A stretch of 47,950 nucleotides of DNA from SIG459 sp045538735 (GCA_045538735.1 JAZSRY010000055.1:1-47950), one strand, 5' to 3'; shown: positions 1 to 7,427, counted from the first letter of the stretch. Program-made: numbers and translations. Notes: generated from the letters alone by a model not told the origin.

Positions 1-204
1 GCCGAAAAGAATATGGAAAGAAAAGTCCACCAAAGAGGGGGTATAAAACCCCTCTTTGGAAACTCCCCAAGTGCGGAGACGGGAAGCATATTGTGCCACA
101 TAATCAAAATCCAAAATCGATAGATTGCCCCTCGTTTTCCGCTCGGGACGCTGCTGCGTTGAGGCACCTGTTCGGTGCCACGAAGACTGCACCTCGTTCT
201 GTTT
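1..204 (-). repeat. Repeat A copy 1 (right end cut by window edge)
   Basis: Minus-oriented copy of the A repeat. It contains hairpin 2 (CCAAAGAGG arms near 31-61), hairpin 1 (GGCACC-GAACA-GGTGCC on the minus strand, near 163-179) and the conserved block GCAGCAGCGTCCCGAGCGG between them. Hairpin 3 is cut by the window start. The left boundary, AAACAGAACGAGG on the minus strand, ends at about 204 and runs into a degenerate GGGTCG...CGACCC palindrome (208-228). With the REP at 247 and repeat C at 281 it fills the gap downstream of psuG. No coding potential is seen. Confidence 0.85.
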
Positions 205-246
205 GGGGGGTCGAGGACGCCGACCCATACGGATAATGCGCCTTTC

Positions 247-272
247 GTAGGGCGCGATGACCTCAGCGCGCC
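247..272 (+). repeat. REP-like palindrome (repeat R) headed by GTAG
   Basis: GTAG is followed by a GGCGCG...CGCGCC stem with loop ATGACCTCAG. The same palindrome recurs at 14688 and, without the GTAG head, at 44806. A GTAG tetranucleotide at the foot of a hairpin is the hallmark of REP sequences recognised by RAYT transposases. Confidence 0.7.
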
Positions 273-280
273 GATAAACA

Positions 281-336
281 ATCCCTCCGCCTCACATTCG
301 TTCGGCACCTCCCTTTACACAAGGGAGGCTTTAAAG
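281..336 (+). repeat. Repeat C (two adjacent hairpins)
   Basis: A C-type repeat of the CCTCCGCC...CACCTCCC class, with second hairpin CTCCCTT-TACAC-AAGGGAG, ending GCTTTAAAG. It matches copies at 10367, 21390 and 44836. Confidence 0.7.
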
Positions 337-349
337 GTGCGGGGCAATA

Positions 350-381
350 AAAAGCTCCCCTTCTGCGGAAGGGGAGCTTTT
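350..381 (-). terminator. Rho-independent terminator of psuK-psuG
   Basis: Inverted repeat AAAAGCTCCCCTT / AAGGGGAGCTTTT around a 6-nt loop, 14 nt beyond the psuG stop. On the minus strand the stem is followed by TTTTTATT. Confidence 0.85.
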
Positions 382-394
382 GTGATGGATGACT

Positions 395-1306
395 TTATTT
401 ACAGAGAGCCACGGCGGTGCGGGCTGCCAGACGGGCATTGTTATAGACCAGCTGGATGTTGCTGTCCAGACTGTCGCCGCCGGTGAGTTCCTTGACCTTT
501 GCAAGGAGGAAGGGAGTGGTTGCCTTGCCGTGGATGCCAAGCTCTTCACTCTCGGCAACCGCCTTTGCAATGGCGGCATTGATGAGGTCCTCATCCATGG
601 AATATGCCTCGGGGATGGGGTTGGCAACGAGCATGCCTGCCTGCAGACCCATTTCTCTCTGGGCTGCGAAGGCTGCTGCCAACTCTTCGGGGGTGTCGAT
701 GCGGTAGTCAACACCGAAGCCGCTGTGGCGGGTGTAGAAGGCGGGAAGCTCGCTGGTGCCGTAGCCGATTACGGGAACGCCCTTGGTCTCCAGATACTCC
801 AGAGTGAGGCCGATATCCAGAATGCTCTTTGCGCCTGCGCAGACAACCATAACAGGGGTCTGTCCAAGCTCTTCAAGGTCGGCAGAGATATCCATGGTAG
901 TCTCTGCGCCGCGGTGTACGCCGCCGATGCCGCCGGTGGCGAAAACCTTGATGCCTGCCATGTGGGCAATAATCATAGTGGTGGTGACGGTGGTTGCGCC
1001 GTCTGCTCCACGGGCTACAAGAACGGGCAGGTCGCGGCGGCTGGCCTTTACAACCTTTGCGCCGTTTTTGCCTACATACTCAATCTCCTCGGGGCTGAGA
1101 CCTGCCTTCAGGCGGCCGCCGATGATGGCAATGGTGGCGGGAACTGCGCCGTTTTCACGGATGATGCGCTCAACATTGAGAGCGGTTTCAACGTTCTGGG
1201 GATAGGGCATGCCGTGGGAGATGATGGTGCTTTCAAGAGCAACAACGGGCTTGCCTGCTTCGAGGGCTTCTTTTACTTCGGGGGAAATGTCGAGAAATTT
1301 GTTCAT
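395..1306 (-). CDS. psuG: Pseudouridine-5'-phosphate glycosidase
   Basis: A 303-residue protein of the Indigoidine_A/PsuG family. The family splits pseudouridine 5'-phosphate reversibly into uracil and ribose 5-phosphate, the second step of pseudouridine salvage in the cytosol. Visible signatures are ALESTIISHG (Glu25), the glycine-rich ATGGIGGVHRGAE (residues 123-135), Asp139, and VCAGAKSILD with Lys160 at the position of the family's Schiff-base lysine. Full length for the family. Start ATG has GGAGG about 8 nt upstream. The kinase gene psuK lies 38 bp upstream on the same strand, so the two form the usual kinase-glycosidase operon. Closed by the terminator at 350-381. Confidence 0.95.
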   Translation of the reverse strand: MNKFLDISPEVKEALEAGKPVVALESTIISHGMPYPQNVETALNVERIIRENGAVPATIAIIGGRLKAGLSPEEIEYVGKNGAKVVKASRRDLPVLVARGADGATTVTTTMIIAHMAGIKVFATGGIGGVHRGAETTMDISADLEELGQTPVMVVCAGAKSILDIGLTLEYLETKGVPVIGYGTSELPAFYTRHSGFGVDYRIDTPEELAAAFAAQREMGLQAGMLVANPIPEAYSMDEDLINAAIAKAVAESEELGIHGKATTPFLLAKVKELTGGDSLDSNIQLVYNNARLAARTAVALCK

Positions 1307-1344
1307 TTGAGTTATCCTCCGTTTGGAATATATTGAAAATTTAT

Positions 1345-2241
1345 TTACATTCTTGCCAAAAGGGCTTCCTGACTCATCATGGGGCTTATGGTGTTGGCAG
1401 ATTCAACGGCTATGGAGCCGGCTGCCATGGCGCGGCGGGCGCTTTCCTCGCTGCTGCAGAACCTGCAGTAGGCATCGCATATCGCCGCCATAACAGCGTC
1501 GCCGCCTCCCGTTGCGTTCACAAGGGTAGTGGGGCGGCAGGGGGTGCGGAAAAGCTCTTCACCCTCGGCAACAACTATGCCGCCTGAGCCGTCGCTGACG
1601 AAGGCTCTTTTAACACCGCGGCGGACAAGCTCCTTTGCGGCGGCTTCGGGAGTTGTGGTTTCGGTGAGAGTTTCCGCTTCAAGGCTGTTGGGCTTGAAGG
1701 TGTGGAGAGCACCGAGATAAGGCAGGAACTTTTTGCCCTTCGTGACGGACACGGGGTCGGCAAAAATGGGAGCGGTGACATTTTCGCAGATGCAGCCTAT
1801 GGTCTCGGCCCGGAGGTTTCCGTCGATAACAACGCAGACGGCGCCGTTGAGGAAGTCCAGCTTGCGCAAAATGACCTCAGGGCTTATCTCGTCGGCAATA
1901 GCCATGTCGCTGAGACCGATGGCCATATCTCCGTCGGGTCCGCTGAGGGCAAGATAGGTGCCCGTACGGGAGCCGGGTACATGGAAGGCGTGGGAAAGGT
2001 CGATTCCGTTTTCCCGGCAGGAGCTGCGGATCTGAGGAGCCCAGTGGTCATCGCCTATGGCGGTGAGCATGCTGACCTTTTGCCCCAGAAGGGAGAGATT
2101 ATGGGCAATGTTGCGCCCCACACCGCCGAAGGAATAGCTTATAACGCCGGGGTTGGAGTCATTGAGAATGAGGACGGAGCTGCTTTTGCCCCAGATGTCA
2201 ATGTTGATGGCGCCTACAACGGCAACATAGGGTTCAGCCAT
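1345..2241 (-). CDS. psuK: PfkB-family kinase, probable pseudouridine kinase
   Basis: A 298-residue ribokinase/PfkB-fold kinase. The N-terminal substrate lobe has VGAINIDIWG and FGGVGRNIAHNL (residues about 38-49). The C-terminal ATP/anion-hole motif is NATGGGDAVMA (242-252) with the expected catalytic base Asp248; the second glycine replaces the more usual alanine of TGAGD. PfkB kinases phosphorylate sugars or nucleosides. The pseudouridine assignment rests on operon position with psuG, since sequence alone would not exclude another nucleoside. Start ATG has GGAGGAGG upstream. A sigma-A-type promoter lies about 40 bp upstream. Confidence 0.88.
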   Translation of the reverse strand: MAEPYVAVVGAINIDIWGKSSSVLILNDSNPGVISYSFGGVGRNIAHNLSLLGQKVSMLTAIGDDHWAPQIRSSCRENGIDLSHAFHVPGSRTGTYLALSGPDGDMAIGLSDMAIADEISPEVILRKLDFLNGAVCVVIDGNLRAETIGCICENVTAPIFADPVSVTKGKKFLPYLGALHTFKPNSLEAETLTETTTPEAAAKELVRRGVKRAFVSDGSGGIVVAEGEELFRTPCRPTTLVNATGGGDAVMAAICDAYCRFCSSEESARRAMAAGSIAVESANTISPMMSQEALLARM

Positions 2242-2279
2242 GGATGAGCCTCCTCCGTGAATTTAGTCCACACTTATTT

Positions 2280-2308
2280 ATTCTATATTATCAGCGGTAA
2301 AAGGTCAA
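2280..2308 (-). promoter_or_regulatory. Predicted sigma-A promoter of psuK-psuG
   Basis: On the minus strand TTGACC (2308-2303), a 17-nt spacer, then TAGAAT (2285-2280). Correct distance to the psuK ribosome site. Confidence 0.6.
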
Positions 2309-2321
2309 TGAACTCAGGCGA

Positions 2322-2354
2322 AAAAAATCAAAAGCCGACATCAAAGATGTCGGC
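2322..2354 (-). terminator. Terminator of the ferredoxin gene
   Basis: GCCGACATC-AAA-GATGTCGGC stem (2334-2354), followed on the minus strand by TTTTGATTTTTTT. It lies 24 nt past the ferredoxin stop. Confidence 0.8.
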
Positions 2355-2378
2355 CTTCAATTTGAGAAAATATGTAAT

Positions 2379-2552
2379 TTACTCAGCAGCAATGCAACCC
2401 ATGGGGCAGGTGTCGGAGCAAGCGCCGCAATCGAGGCAGGTGTTCTCGTCGATAGCGTAACGGCCGAGATCGTCGTTCATAGCGATAGCACCGGCGGGGC
2501 AGGAATCACTGCAAGCACCGCAAGCGATGCAGCTGTCGTTGATAACATACAT
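2379..2552 (-). CDS. 2[4Fe-4S] ferredoxin
   Basis: A 57-residue clostridial-type ferredoxin, a soluble low-potential electron carrier that partners with enzymes such as pyruvate:ferredoxin oxidoreductase and hydrogenases. Two CxxCxxCxxxCP motifs are visible: CIACGACSDSCP (Cys8, 11, 14, 18) and CLDCGACSDTCP, which would bind two cubane clusters. The internal duplication is clear and the length is typical. ATG is at 2552-2550 with a GGAGG ribosome site about 10 nt upstream. It is a single-gene unit with its own sigma-A promoter (2585-2613) and terminator (2322-2354). Confidence 0.95.
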   Translation of the reverse strand: MYVINDSCIACGACSDSCPAGAIAMNDDLGRYAIDENTCLDCGACSDTCPMGCIAAE

Positions 2553-2584
2553 TGGTTTCGTCCTCCTTGTTTAATGGTACAATC

Positions 2585-2613
2585 ATAATAACAACAATAT
2601 TTTTGATTGTCAA
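2585..2613 (-). promoter_or_regulatory. Strong sigma-A promoter of the ferredoxin gene
   Basis: Minus-strand TTGACA (2613-2608), 17-nt spacer, TATTAT (2590-2585). A near-consensus promoter fitting a highly expressed electron carrier. Confidence 0.8.
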
Positions 2614-2731
2614 ATTCAATTTGCGGATATTAAGTAAAAATTTTGAATAGCTTTGAAAAGCGGTGAAAAAGAGAGAAAAAACAGTCTTTTATAAGGCTAG
2701 ATGCTCCTGATTTCCTGCCTTTTCCGCCTTT

Positions 2732-2748
2732 GGTCAAAAAAGGTCAAA
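2732..2748 (+). promoter_or_regulatory. CtsR operator, perfect direct repeat
   Basis: GGTCAAA-AAA-GGTCAAA, the textbook CtsR heptamer direct repeat with a 3-nt spacer, lying directly upstream of the ctsR promoter -35 box. CtsR is expected to repress its own operon here. Confidence 0.92.
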
Positions 2749-2756
2749 AATAATTC

Positions 2757-2785
2757 TTGACAAACTGACCATTCCTGACTATTAT
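2757..2785 (+). promoter_or_regulatory. Sigma-A promoter of ctsR-mcsA-clpC
   Basis: TTGACA (2757-2762), 17-nt spacer, TATTAT (2780-2785). Transcription would start near 2792, giving a leader of about 315 nt before ctsR. The promoter is bracketed and overlapped by CtsR boxes. Confidence 0.88.
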
Positions 2786-2814
2786 ATAGATGACAAAGGT
2801 CAGCAATGGTCAAT
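2764..2814. promoter_or_regulatory. Two additional CtsR boxes within and after the promoter
   Basis: Minus strand 2780-2764 reads AGTCAGG-AAT-GGTCAGT, filling the -35/-10 spacer. Plus strand 2798-2814 reads GGTCAGC-AAT-GGTCAAT, just downstream of the -10. Both keep the GGTCA core and NAN spacer of CtsR sites, though less perfectly than 2732-2748. Confidence 0.7.
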
Positions 2815-2832
2815 GCAGCCTGAGCGACATAG

Positions 2833-3073
2833 TCCGAATCCGCACTGCGGGGAGGATTTTAGCGCCATGCTTCATTTCATTATTTGGTGGGTTACGACAC
2901 ACCCGCATAATTCAATTTTGCCTGACACTAAAATCCCCTCCCGCGGTGTCGGAGATTTCTGAAGTCAAATACTAAGGCAGTGCAAGGCTTGAGGCTTGCG
3001 GATAGGCTTTGTGCCTTTCAAAAGCCGATAACGCCGCAATGCCGACGGATATGACTTCAGAAACGGGTTCGGA
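2833..3073 (+). ncRNA. Structured 5' leader of ctsR (candidate three-way junction)
   Basis: Long-range complementarity closes a 240-nt domain: TCCGAA (2833-2838) with TTCGGA (3068-3073). Immediately inside is a bulged helix, 2839-2862 with 2928-2953 (ATTTTAG/CTAAAAT at its tip, GCGGG/CCCGC lower down). A second arm is CTGAAGTC (2959-2966) with GACTTCAG (3053-3060). Inside that arm are smaller hairpins such as AGGC-TTTGT-GCCT nested in GGCTT/AAGCC. The ctsR ribosome site (3092-3098) lies just beyond. Structure is seen by complementarity only; function and family are unknown. Confidence 0.5.
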
Positions 3074-3107
3074 TTATATCGCTCAGGCTCTAAGAGGTGT
3101 GAATGCC

Positions 3108-3566
3108 ATGGCAACCAGTGATTTGATAGCGAGATTTATTATGGACTCCATAGAGGAGAGCGAGAGAGGCTTTGCGGAATTGCAGCGCAGCGCTCTTGCG
3201 GAAATGTTCTCCTGCGTGCCAAGCCAAATAAACTATGTGATCTCCACCCGCTTTTCCCCCGAGCACGGCTATGTTGTTGAAAGCCGCAGAGGCGGCGGCG
3301 GATATATCCGCATCAGCAGAGTCCGCTCATCTCCCTCCGACGTGGTGATGGGGGCTGTGAAGGCGGTGGGCAGCACTTTGGATATGCCAACGGCGGCTGC
3401 CTATGTTTCAAATTTCTACAAAGCGGGTATTATTGACAGGCGCTGCGCCCGTCTCATCCTCACCGCCATAAGCGACAAGGCGCTGCGCGCCATTGCCCCT
3501 GAGGACAGAGATACCCTCCGCAGCGGCATATTCAAGCATATGCTCGTCAGCCTTCTTAATGAGTAA
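3108..3566 (+). CDS. ctsR: Transcriptional repressor CtsR
   Basis: A 152-residue class III heat-shock repressor that binds the GGTCAAA direct repeat and keeps clp genes off until heat or protein stress. The N-terminal winged helix includes LQRSALAEMFSCVPSQINYVISTRF and the glycine wing RRGGGGYIRI (about 61-69), which inserts in the operator minor groove. A C-terminal dimerisation domain follows. The start at MATSDLIARF is chosen because it matches the family N-terminus and has AAGAGGTG upstream; an in-frame extension to 3009 would run into the structured leader. First gene of ctsR-mcsA-clpC; mcsB is absent between mcsA and clpC. Confidence 0.95.
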   Translation: MATSDLIARFIMDSIEESERGFAELQRSALAEMFSCVPSQINYVISTRFSPEHGYVVESRRGGGGYIRISRVRSSPSDVVMGAVKAVGSTLDMPTAAAYVSNFYKAGIIDRRCARLILTAISDKALRAIAPEDRDTLRSGIFKHMLVSLLNE

Positions 3567-3600
3567 TATAAAAATATAAATCAATTCCAAGAGAAAGGAC

Positions 3601-4083
3601 GTGTTGAATGTGAAGTGCGAAAAGTGCAAAGAAAGAGAAGCAACATTTTTCTACAGCGCAAATATCAATGGCAACAAGATCGAGAAAAATCTCTGCACCG
3701 AGTGCGCCCGCGATGAGGGCTTCGGTGAAATGCTCGGCAACGCAGGCGTGTTTGACCGCGCCTTTGACTCAATGATCGGTGACTTCTTCAGCCCCGCAAG
3801 AAGTTTCATAGGCCTTCCCGCTTTCGATTTTTTCGGCGAAGGACTGCGTAGTATAATGGCTCCTGCTTTTCCAAGAGTCCGCGTTGTTTTGGACGGAGGA
3901 GAGCGCTCTGCCGCCCCCGCAAGGGAGTCAGCGGAGAAGAAAATTCCCCAGGATATGGGCGAAGAGGTTCGCCTTGCAAGGGAAAAGGCCGCTCTGAAGG
4001 CTCAGCTTGAGGACGCGGTCAAAGCCGAAGACTATGAGCAGGCCATTGTGCTGAGAGATGCTCTTCGCAAGTTGGAAAACTAA
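3601..4083 (+). CDS. mcsA: McsA-like protein with UVR motif
   Basis: About 160 residues. The N-terminus has CEKC (Cys6, 9) and CTEC (Cys32, 35), one zinc-binding pair. The C-terminus (about 122-158) is a UvrB/UvrC-type coiled motif ending LRDALRKLE, which in McsA contacts partner proteins. Bacillus McsA has four CxxC motifs and activates the arginine kinase McsB. Here the second zinc pair is replaced by a hydrophobic stretch rich in Phe, Gly and Pro, and mcsB is missing downstream, so the role is probably altered, perhaps as a ClpC adaptor. GTG 3601, TTG 3604 or GTG 3610 could start; AAAGG ends at 3598, which favours TTG 3604. Confidence 0.85.
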   Translation: MLNVKCEKCKEREATFFYSANINGNKIEKNLCTECARDEGFGEMLGNAGVFDRAFDSMIGDFFSPARSFIGLPAFDFFGEGLRSIMAPAFPRVRVVLDGGERSAAPARESAEKKIPQDMGEEVRLAREKAALKAQLEDAVKAEDYEQAIVLRDALRKLEN

Positions 4084-4166
4084 AGCTAATCGATCAAAAG
4101 AAAGAAAAGGGGGCGCAATTATGTGTCCCCTTATTATTCGGATTTTTCCGAAAAGGAGTTGATTTT

Positions 4167-6629
4167 ATGAATGGTTCCGAAAAATTCACAGGACGCGCAA
4201 AGAAAGCAATCGAAAAGGCACAGCTGGCGGCTGAAGAGCTGGGTCACAGCTATGTGGGCAGCGAGCATCTGCTCATCGGAATTCTTCGGGAGGAGTTTGG
4301 CAGGGGCGTCCAGATTCTCCGCAAATACGGGCTCAGCGATGAGCTTGTAACATCTCTTGTTGAAAAATATGTGGGTCGCGGCGATGCCGGCGGCTCTGTT
4401 GGGGGGCTGAGCCCCCGGGCAAAGCGTATAATCGAGCTGGCAATAGGTGATGCCGGACGACTGGGTCACCGCTTTGTGGGCGTGGAGCATCTGCTTATGG
4501 GCATACTCCGCGAGAGCGAATGCACAGCGGTCAGGATAATCTCCGGCACGGGCTGCGATGTGAACAAGCTCTATACCGAGCTTGTGAGCTCCTTTAACCC
4601 TCCCCTTGATACCCTCTTTCCCAATACAGCCGCGAAAACGCCCACCAACAGCCCCCGCCGGGCCGAGACCAAAACCCTCGACCAGTATTCCAGGGACCTG
4701 ACCGCCGCGGCAAGACTTTCCACCCTTGACCCGGTTATAGGCAGGGACAGGGAAATTCTCCGCGTGCTGCAGATTCTCTCCCGCCGCAGCAAAAACAACC
4801 CCGTTCTCATCGGTGAGCCCGGCGTGGGCAAAACCGCTGTTGCGGAAGCCCTTGCCCAGAGAATAGTTATGGGCAATGTACCCGAGGAGCTTCGCAATAA
4901 GCGCCTCGTGAGCCTTGACCTGACCGCCATGCTGGCAGGCACCAAGTACAGAGGAGATTTTGAGGACCGCATTAAAAATGTCCTCAGCGAGGTGCGCAAA
5001 GCGGGAGACATCCTCCTCTTTGTGGACGAACTCCATACAATTATGGGGGCAGGCGCCGCAGAAGGCGCTATCGATGCCGCAAATATCCTCAAACCCGCCC
5101 TCAGCAGAGGAGAGGTGCAGATGATAGGTGCCACCACCTTGGAGGAATACCGCAGACACATTGAAAAGGACGCGGCATTGGAACGCCGTTTCCAGAGCGT
5201 CACGGTGGATGAGCCTACTGTGGAGGACAGCATTGAAATCCTTCGGGGACTTCGGGAGCGCTATGAGGCTCATCATAAGCTAAAAATAAGCGACGAAGCC
5301 ATTGATGCTGCCGTCAATCTCTCGGCCCGCTATATATCCGACCGTTATCTCCCCGACAAGGCCATTGACCTGATGGACGAGGCCTGCTCCGCCGTGAGAA
5401 TGGAGGACAAAACCCCTCCCGAGGAATTCAAGGCGGTGGAGGCGCGAATCCGCGCCCTTTCCGAGGAGAAGAATGAGGCGGTGAAGGCTCAGGACTTCGA
5501 GGCTGCAGCCCGCTTCCGGGACAGCGAAACCAAAGAGCGGGAGCTTCTTGCGGACATGCGCAGAAAATGGGAGGCAAAAAGCGGAGAACATCGCAGCGTA
5601 AGCGCCGAGGATATAGCCTCCGTTGTGAGCCTCTGGACGGGCATTCCCGCAGGCAGCCTTTCTAAGGATGAGAGCGAAAGACTTCTCCAGATGGAGGAAG
5701 TGCTCCACCGCAGAGTTATAGGTCAGGACGAAGCGGTTTCCGCCGTGTCCCGCGCCGTGCGCAGAGGCCGTGTGGGTCTCAAGGACCCCCGCCGTCCCGT
5801 TGGCTCTTTCCTCTTCCTCGGTCCCACGGGCGTTGGCAAGACGGAGCTTTGCAAGGCTCTTGCCGAGGCGGTTTTCGGGGACGAGAACGCTATGATTCGC
5901 CTCGATATGTCCGAGTTTATGGAAAAGCACACTGTCAGCAAGCTCATCGGCTCCCCTCCGGGCTATGTGGGCTATGATGACGGCGGTCAGCTTACAGAAA
6001 AAGTCAGGAGAAAGCCCTATTCCCTCATTCTCTTCGACGAGATTGAAAAGGCCAACGAGGATGTTTTCAATATTCTTCTCCAGATTATGGATGACGGACA
6101 TCTGACAGATAGTCAGGGACGCCGCGTGAACTTCAAAAATACCATAATAGTAATGACAAGCAATGTGGGTGCCTCCCTCCTTACCAGCAAAAAGCAATCC
6201 CTGGGCTTCTCTGCGGCAGCGGAGGAGGAGCGCGACGGCAAAGAGCTTGTTATGGGAGCGCTGCGCCAGACCTTCAAGCCCGAGTTTCTCAACCGCATTG
6301 ACGAAACCATTGTTTTCCGCAGCCTCAGCAAGGAAAATCTCCGCCTTATCACCAAAAACCTTGTGGAGATTTCCGCAAAGCGTGTGAGTTCTATGGGTAT
6401 AGAGCTGGAGGTGAGCGAGGAGGCGCTTGAACTGCTCTGCGAAAAGGGCTTTGACAAGGCCTACGGTGCAAGACCTCTCCGCCGCTGCATACAGAGCATG
6501 CTGGAGGATTCCGTTGCAGAAATGGTGCTCAGCGGGACTCTTTGTGAGGGCGACAAGGCTCTTGCGGGAGTCCGCGATGGAAAAATTTTCGTGGAAAATA
6601 CCGATTCGACAAAACTTCCCATAGCCTGA
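4167..6629 (+). CDS. clpC: ATP-dependent Clp protease ATPase subunit ClpC
   Basis: An 820-residue HSP100 unfoldase that feeds substrates to ClpP in the cytosol. Order of domains: two N-terminal Clp repeats (GSEHLLIGILREE and VEHLLMGILRESE), AAA-1 with Walker A GEPGVGKT (about 216-223) and Walker B LLFVDELH, a middle coiled region with a UVR-like stretch (about 418-457), AAA-2 with GPTGVGKT (about 552-559) and LILFDEIE, then the D2-small domain. Length is normal for ClpC. ATG 4167 has AAAGGAG at a good distance. Last gene of the CtsR operon, closed by the terminator at 6749-6779. Confidence 0.97.
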   Translation: MNGSEKFTGRAKKAIEKAQLAAEELGHSYVGSEHLLIGILREEFGRGVQILRKYGLSDELVTSLVEKYVGRGDAGGSVGGLSPRAKRIIELAIGDAGRLGHRFVGVEHLLMGILRESECTAVRIISGTGCDVNKLYTELVSSFNPPLDTLFPNTAAKTPTNSPRRAETKTLDQYSRDLTAAARLSTLDPVIGRDREILRVLQILSRRSKNNPVLIGEPGVGKTAVAEALAQRIVMGNVPEELRNKRLVSLDLTAMLAGTKYRGDFEDRIKNVLSEVRKAGDILLFVDELHTIMGAGAAEGAIDAANILKPALSRGEVQMIGATTLEEYRRHIEKDAALERRFQSVTVDEPTVEDSIEILRGLRERYEAHHKLKISDEAIDAAVNLSARYISDRYLPDKAIDLMDEACSAVRMEDKTPPEEFKAVEARIRALSEEKNEAVKAQDFEAAARFRDSETKERELLADMRRKWEAKSGEHRSVSAEDIASVVSLWTGIPAGSLSKDESERLLQMEEVLHRRVIGQDEAVSAVSRAVRRGRVGLKDPRRPVGSFLFLGPTGVGKTELCKALAEAVFGDENAMIRLDMSEFMEKHTVSKLIGSPPGYVGYDDGGQLTEKVRRKPYSLILFDEIEKANEDVFNILLQIMDDGHLTDSQGRRVNFKNTIIVMTSNVGASLLTSKKQSLGFSAAAEEERDGKELVMGALRQTFKPEFLNRIDETIVFRSLSKENLRLITKNLVEISAKRVSSMGIELEVSEEALELLCEKGFDKAYGARPLRRCIQSMLEDSVAEMVLSGTLCEGDKALAGVRDGKIFVENTDSTKLPIA

Positions 6630-6748
6630 CAGCCTTCGCTATTTACAAATTTTTGGAAAAGAGTTAATATTTGAGCACAGCTTATCCAATTGATGGGAAT
6701 GAACTTGTCGTTGGATACCCAGCTCATATCTTTATCCCACAACCCTTC

Positions 6749-6779
6749 GCGGGCCGAGAAATCGGCCCGCACTTTTTTT
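6749..6779 (+). terminator. Rho-independent terminator of ctsR-mcsA-clpC
   Basis: GCGGGCCGA-GAAA-TCGGCCCGC followed by ACTTTTTTT. Confidence 0.9.
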
Positions 6780-6827
6780 GCCCGTGGGGGGTGCGATAAA
6801 AGGCCCCTTTGCAAGGGAGGCATTTTC

Positions 6828-6895
6828 GGGCGATTCATGAATCGCCCCTACGAGCGTTGTTTCAGTGCTATGTAGGGAACGGTCTTGACCGTTCC
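6828..6895. repeat. Pair of REP-like palindromes
   Basis: First: GGGCGATTC...GAATCGCCC with CTAC at its right foot (6828-6851, minus orientation). Second: GTAG at its left foot, then GGAACGGTC-TT-GACCGTTCC (6872-6895, plus). The GTAG ends face each other. This is the start of the repeat mosaic filling 6780-7374 between the clpC and pta terminators. Confidence 0.7.
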
Positions 6896-6900
6896 GAAAA

Positions 6901-6956
6901 ACACCTCATCAGTCAGCTGCCGCTGACAGCTTCCCCTCAAGGGGAAGCCTTTAAAG
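6901..6956 (+). repeat. Repeat C
   Basis: CACCTCATCAGTCAGC followed by two hairpins: TCAGC-TGCC-GCTGA and CTTCCCC-TCAA-GGGGAAG, ending CCTTTAAAG. Confidence 0.7.
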
Positions 6957-6963
6957 GCGGGAG

Positions 6964-7199
6964 TATTACGAGATACAACCCCAGTGCTGCCGAACAGGCA
7001 GCTCTATGCAGCAGCGTCCTGAGCGGGTTACGAGGGAAGCATACTAAGGTTTAGGTTTTGATTCTGTGGCACAATGTCTTTCCTGCCTCCGCACTTGGGG
7101 AGTTTCCAAAGAGGGGCTTTCTGCGCCCCTCTTTGGCCTGTTTTTCTTTCCATATTCTTTTTGCTGGCACAAAAAGAATATGGCCGTCGGAGACAATTA
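6964..7199 (+). repeat. Repeat A copy 2 (complete)
   Basis: Complete A repeat. Hairpin 1 is GCTGCC-GAACA-GGCAGC, a stem variant. Then come GCAGCAGCGTCCTGAGCGG, a CACTAAGGTTTAGG-like block, CTGTGGCACAATG and CGCACTTGGGGAGTTT. Hairpin 2 is CCAAAGAGGGGC / GCCCCTCTTTGG. Hairpin 3 has CCATATTC...GAATATGG arms with a CTGGCA loop. The right end is GTCGGAGACAATTA. It lies between convergent clpC and pta, outside both terminators. Confidence 0.85.
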
Positions 7200-7200
7200 A

Positions 7201-7307
7201 CACCTCATCCGTCTGCCTCCGGCAGCCACCTTCCCCTCAAGGGGAAGGCTTTTCAATCCATCCGTCGCGGCTTCACCGCGCCACCTCCCCTGATAGGGGA
7301 AGGCTTT
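7201..7307 (+). repeat. Two tandem C repeats
   Basis: First copy 7201-7252: CTGCC-TCC-GGCAG then CTTCCCC-TCAA-GGGGAAG. Second copy 7259-7307: GCGG-CTTCA-CCGC then CTCCCC-TGAT-AGGGGA. The first directly abuts the right end of repeat A copy 2. Confidence 0.7.
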
Positions 7308-7310
7308 GAT

Positions 7311-7336
7311 GGGCGGACACATCGGTCCGCCACTAC
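7311..7336 (-). repeat. REP-like palindrome
   Basis: GGCGGAC-ACATCG-GTCCGCC with CTAC at the right foot (7333-7336), matching the palindrome at 14636. A truncated head, GTAGGGCAC, follows at 7363. Confidence 0.65.
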
Positions 7337-7374
7337 GGCAAATTTTGCATAATGCATCATCCGTAGGGCACAAT

Positions 7375-7407
7375 AAAAAAACTCCCGCAGCATCCGCTGC
7401 GGGAGTT
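7375..7407 (-). terminator. Terminator of pta
   Basis: ACTCCCGCAG / CTGCGGGAGT stem, with TTTTTTT on the minus strand, 20 nt after the pta stop. Confidence 0.88.
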
Positions 7408-7427
7408 TAGGCTTTTCTGATATTAAC

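Noticed and set aside
389..1336. Long plus-strand open frame antisense to psuG
   Set aside because: Shadow of psuG caused by its GC-rich codons; composition rich in Gly, Ala and Cys, no family match.
3009..3107. N-terminal extension of CtsR
   Set aside because: Family homology and the ribosome site place the start at 3108; the extension lies in the structured leader.
6964..7199. Repeat A as a set of transcription terminators
   Set aside because: Hairpins 1 and 2 lack a following T-run in either direction, hairpin 3 is followed by GCCGTCGGAG, and genes next to A copies already have separate terminators.
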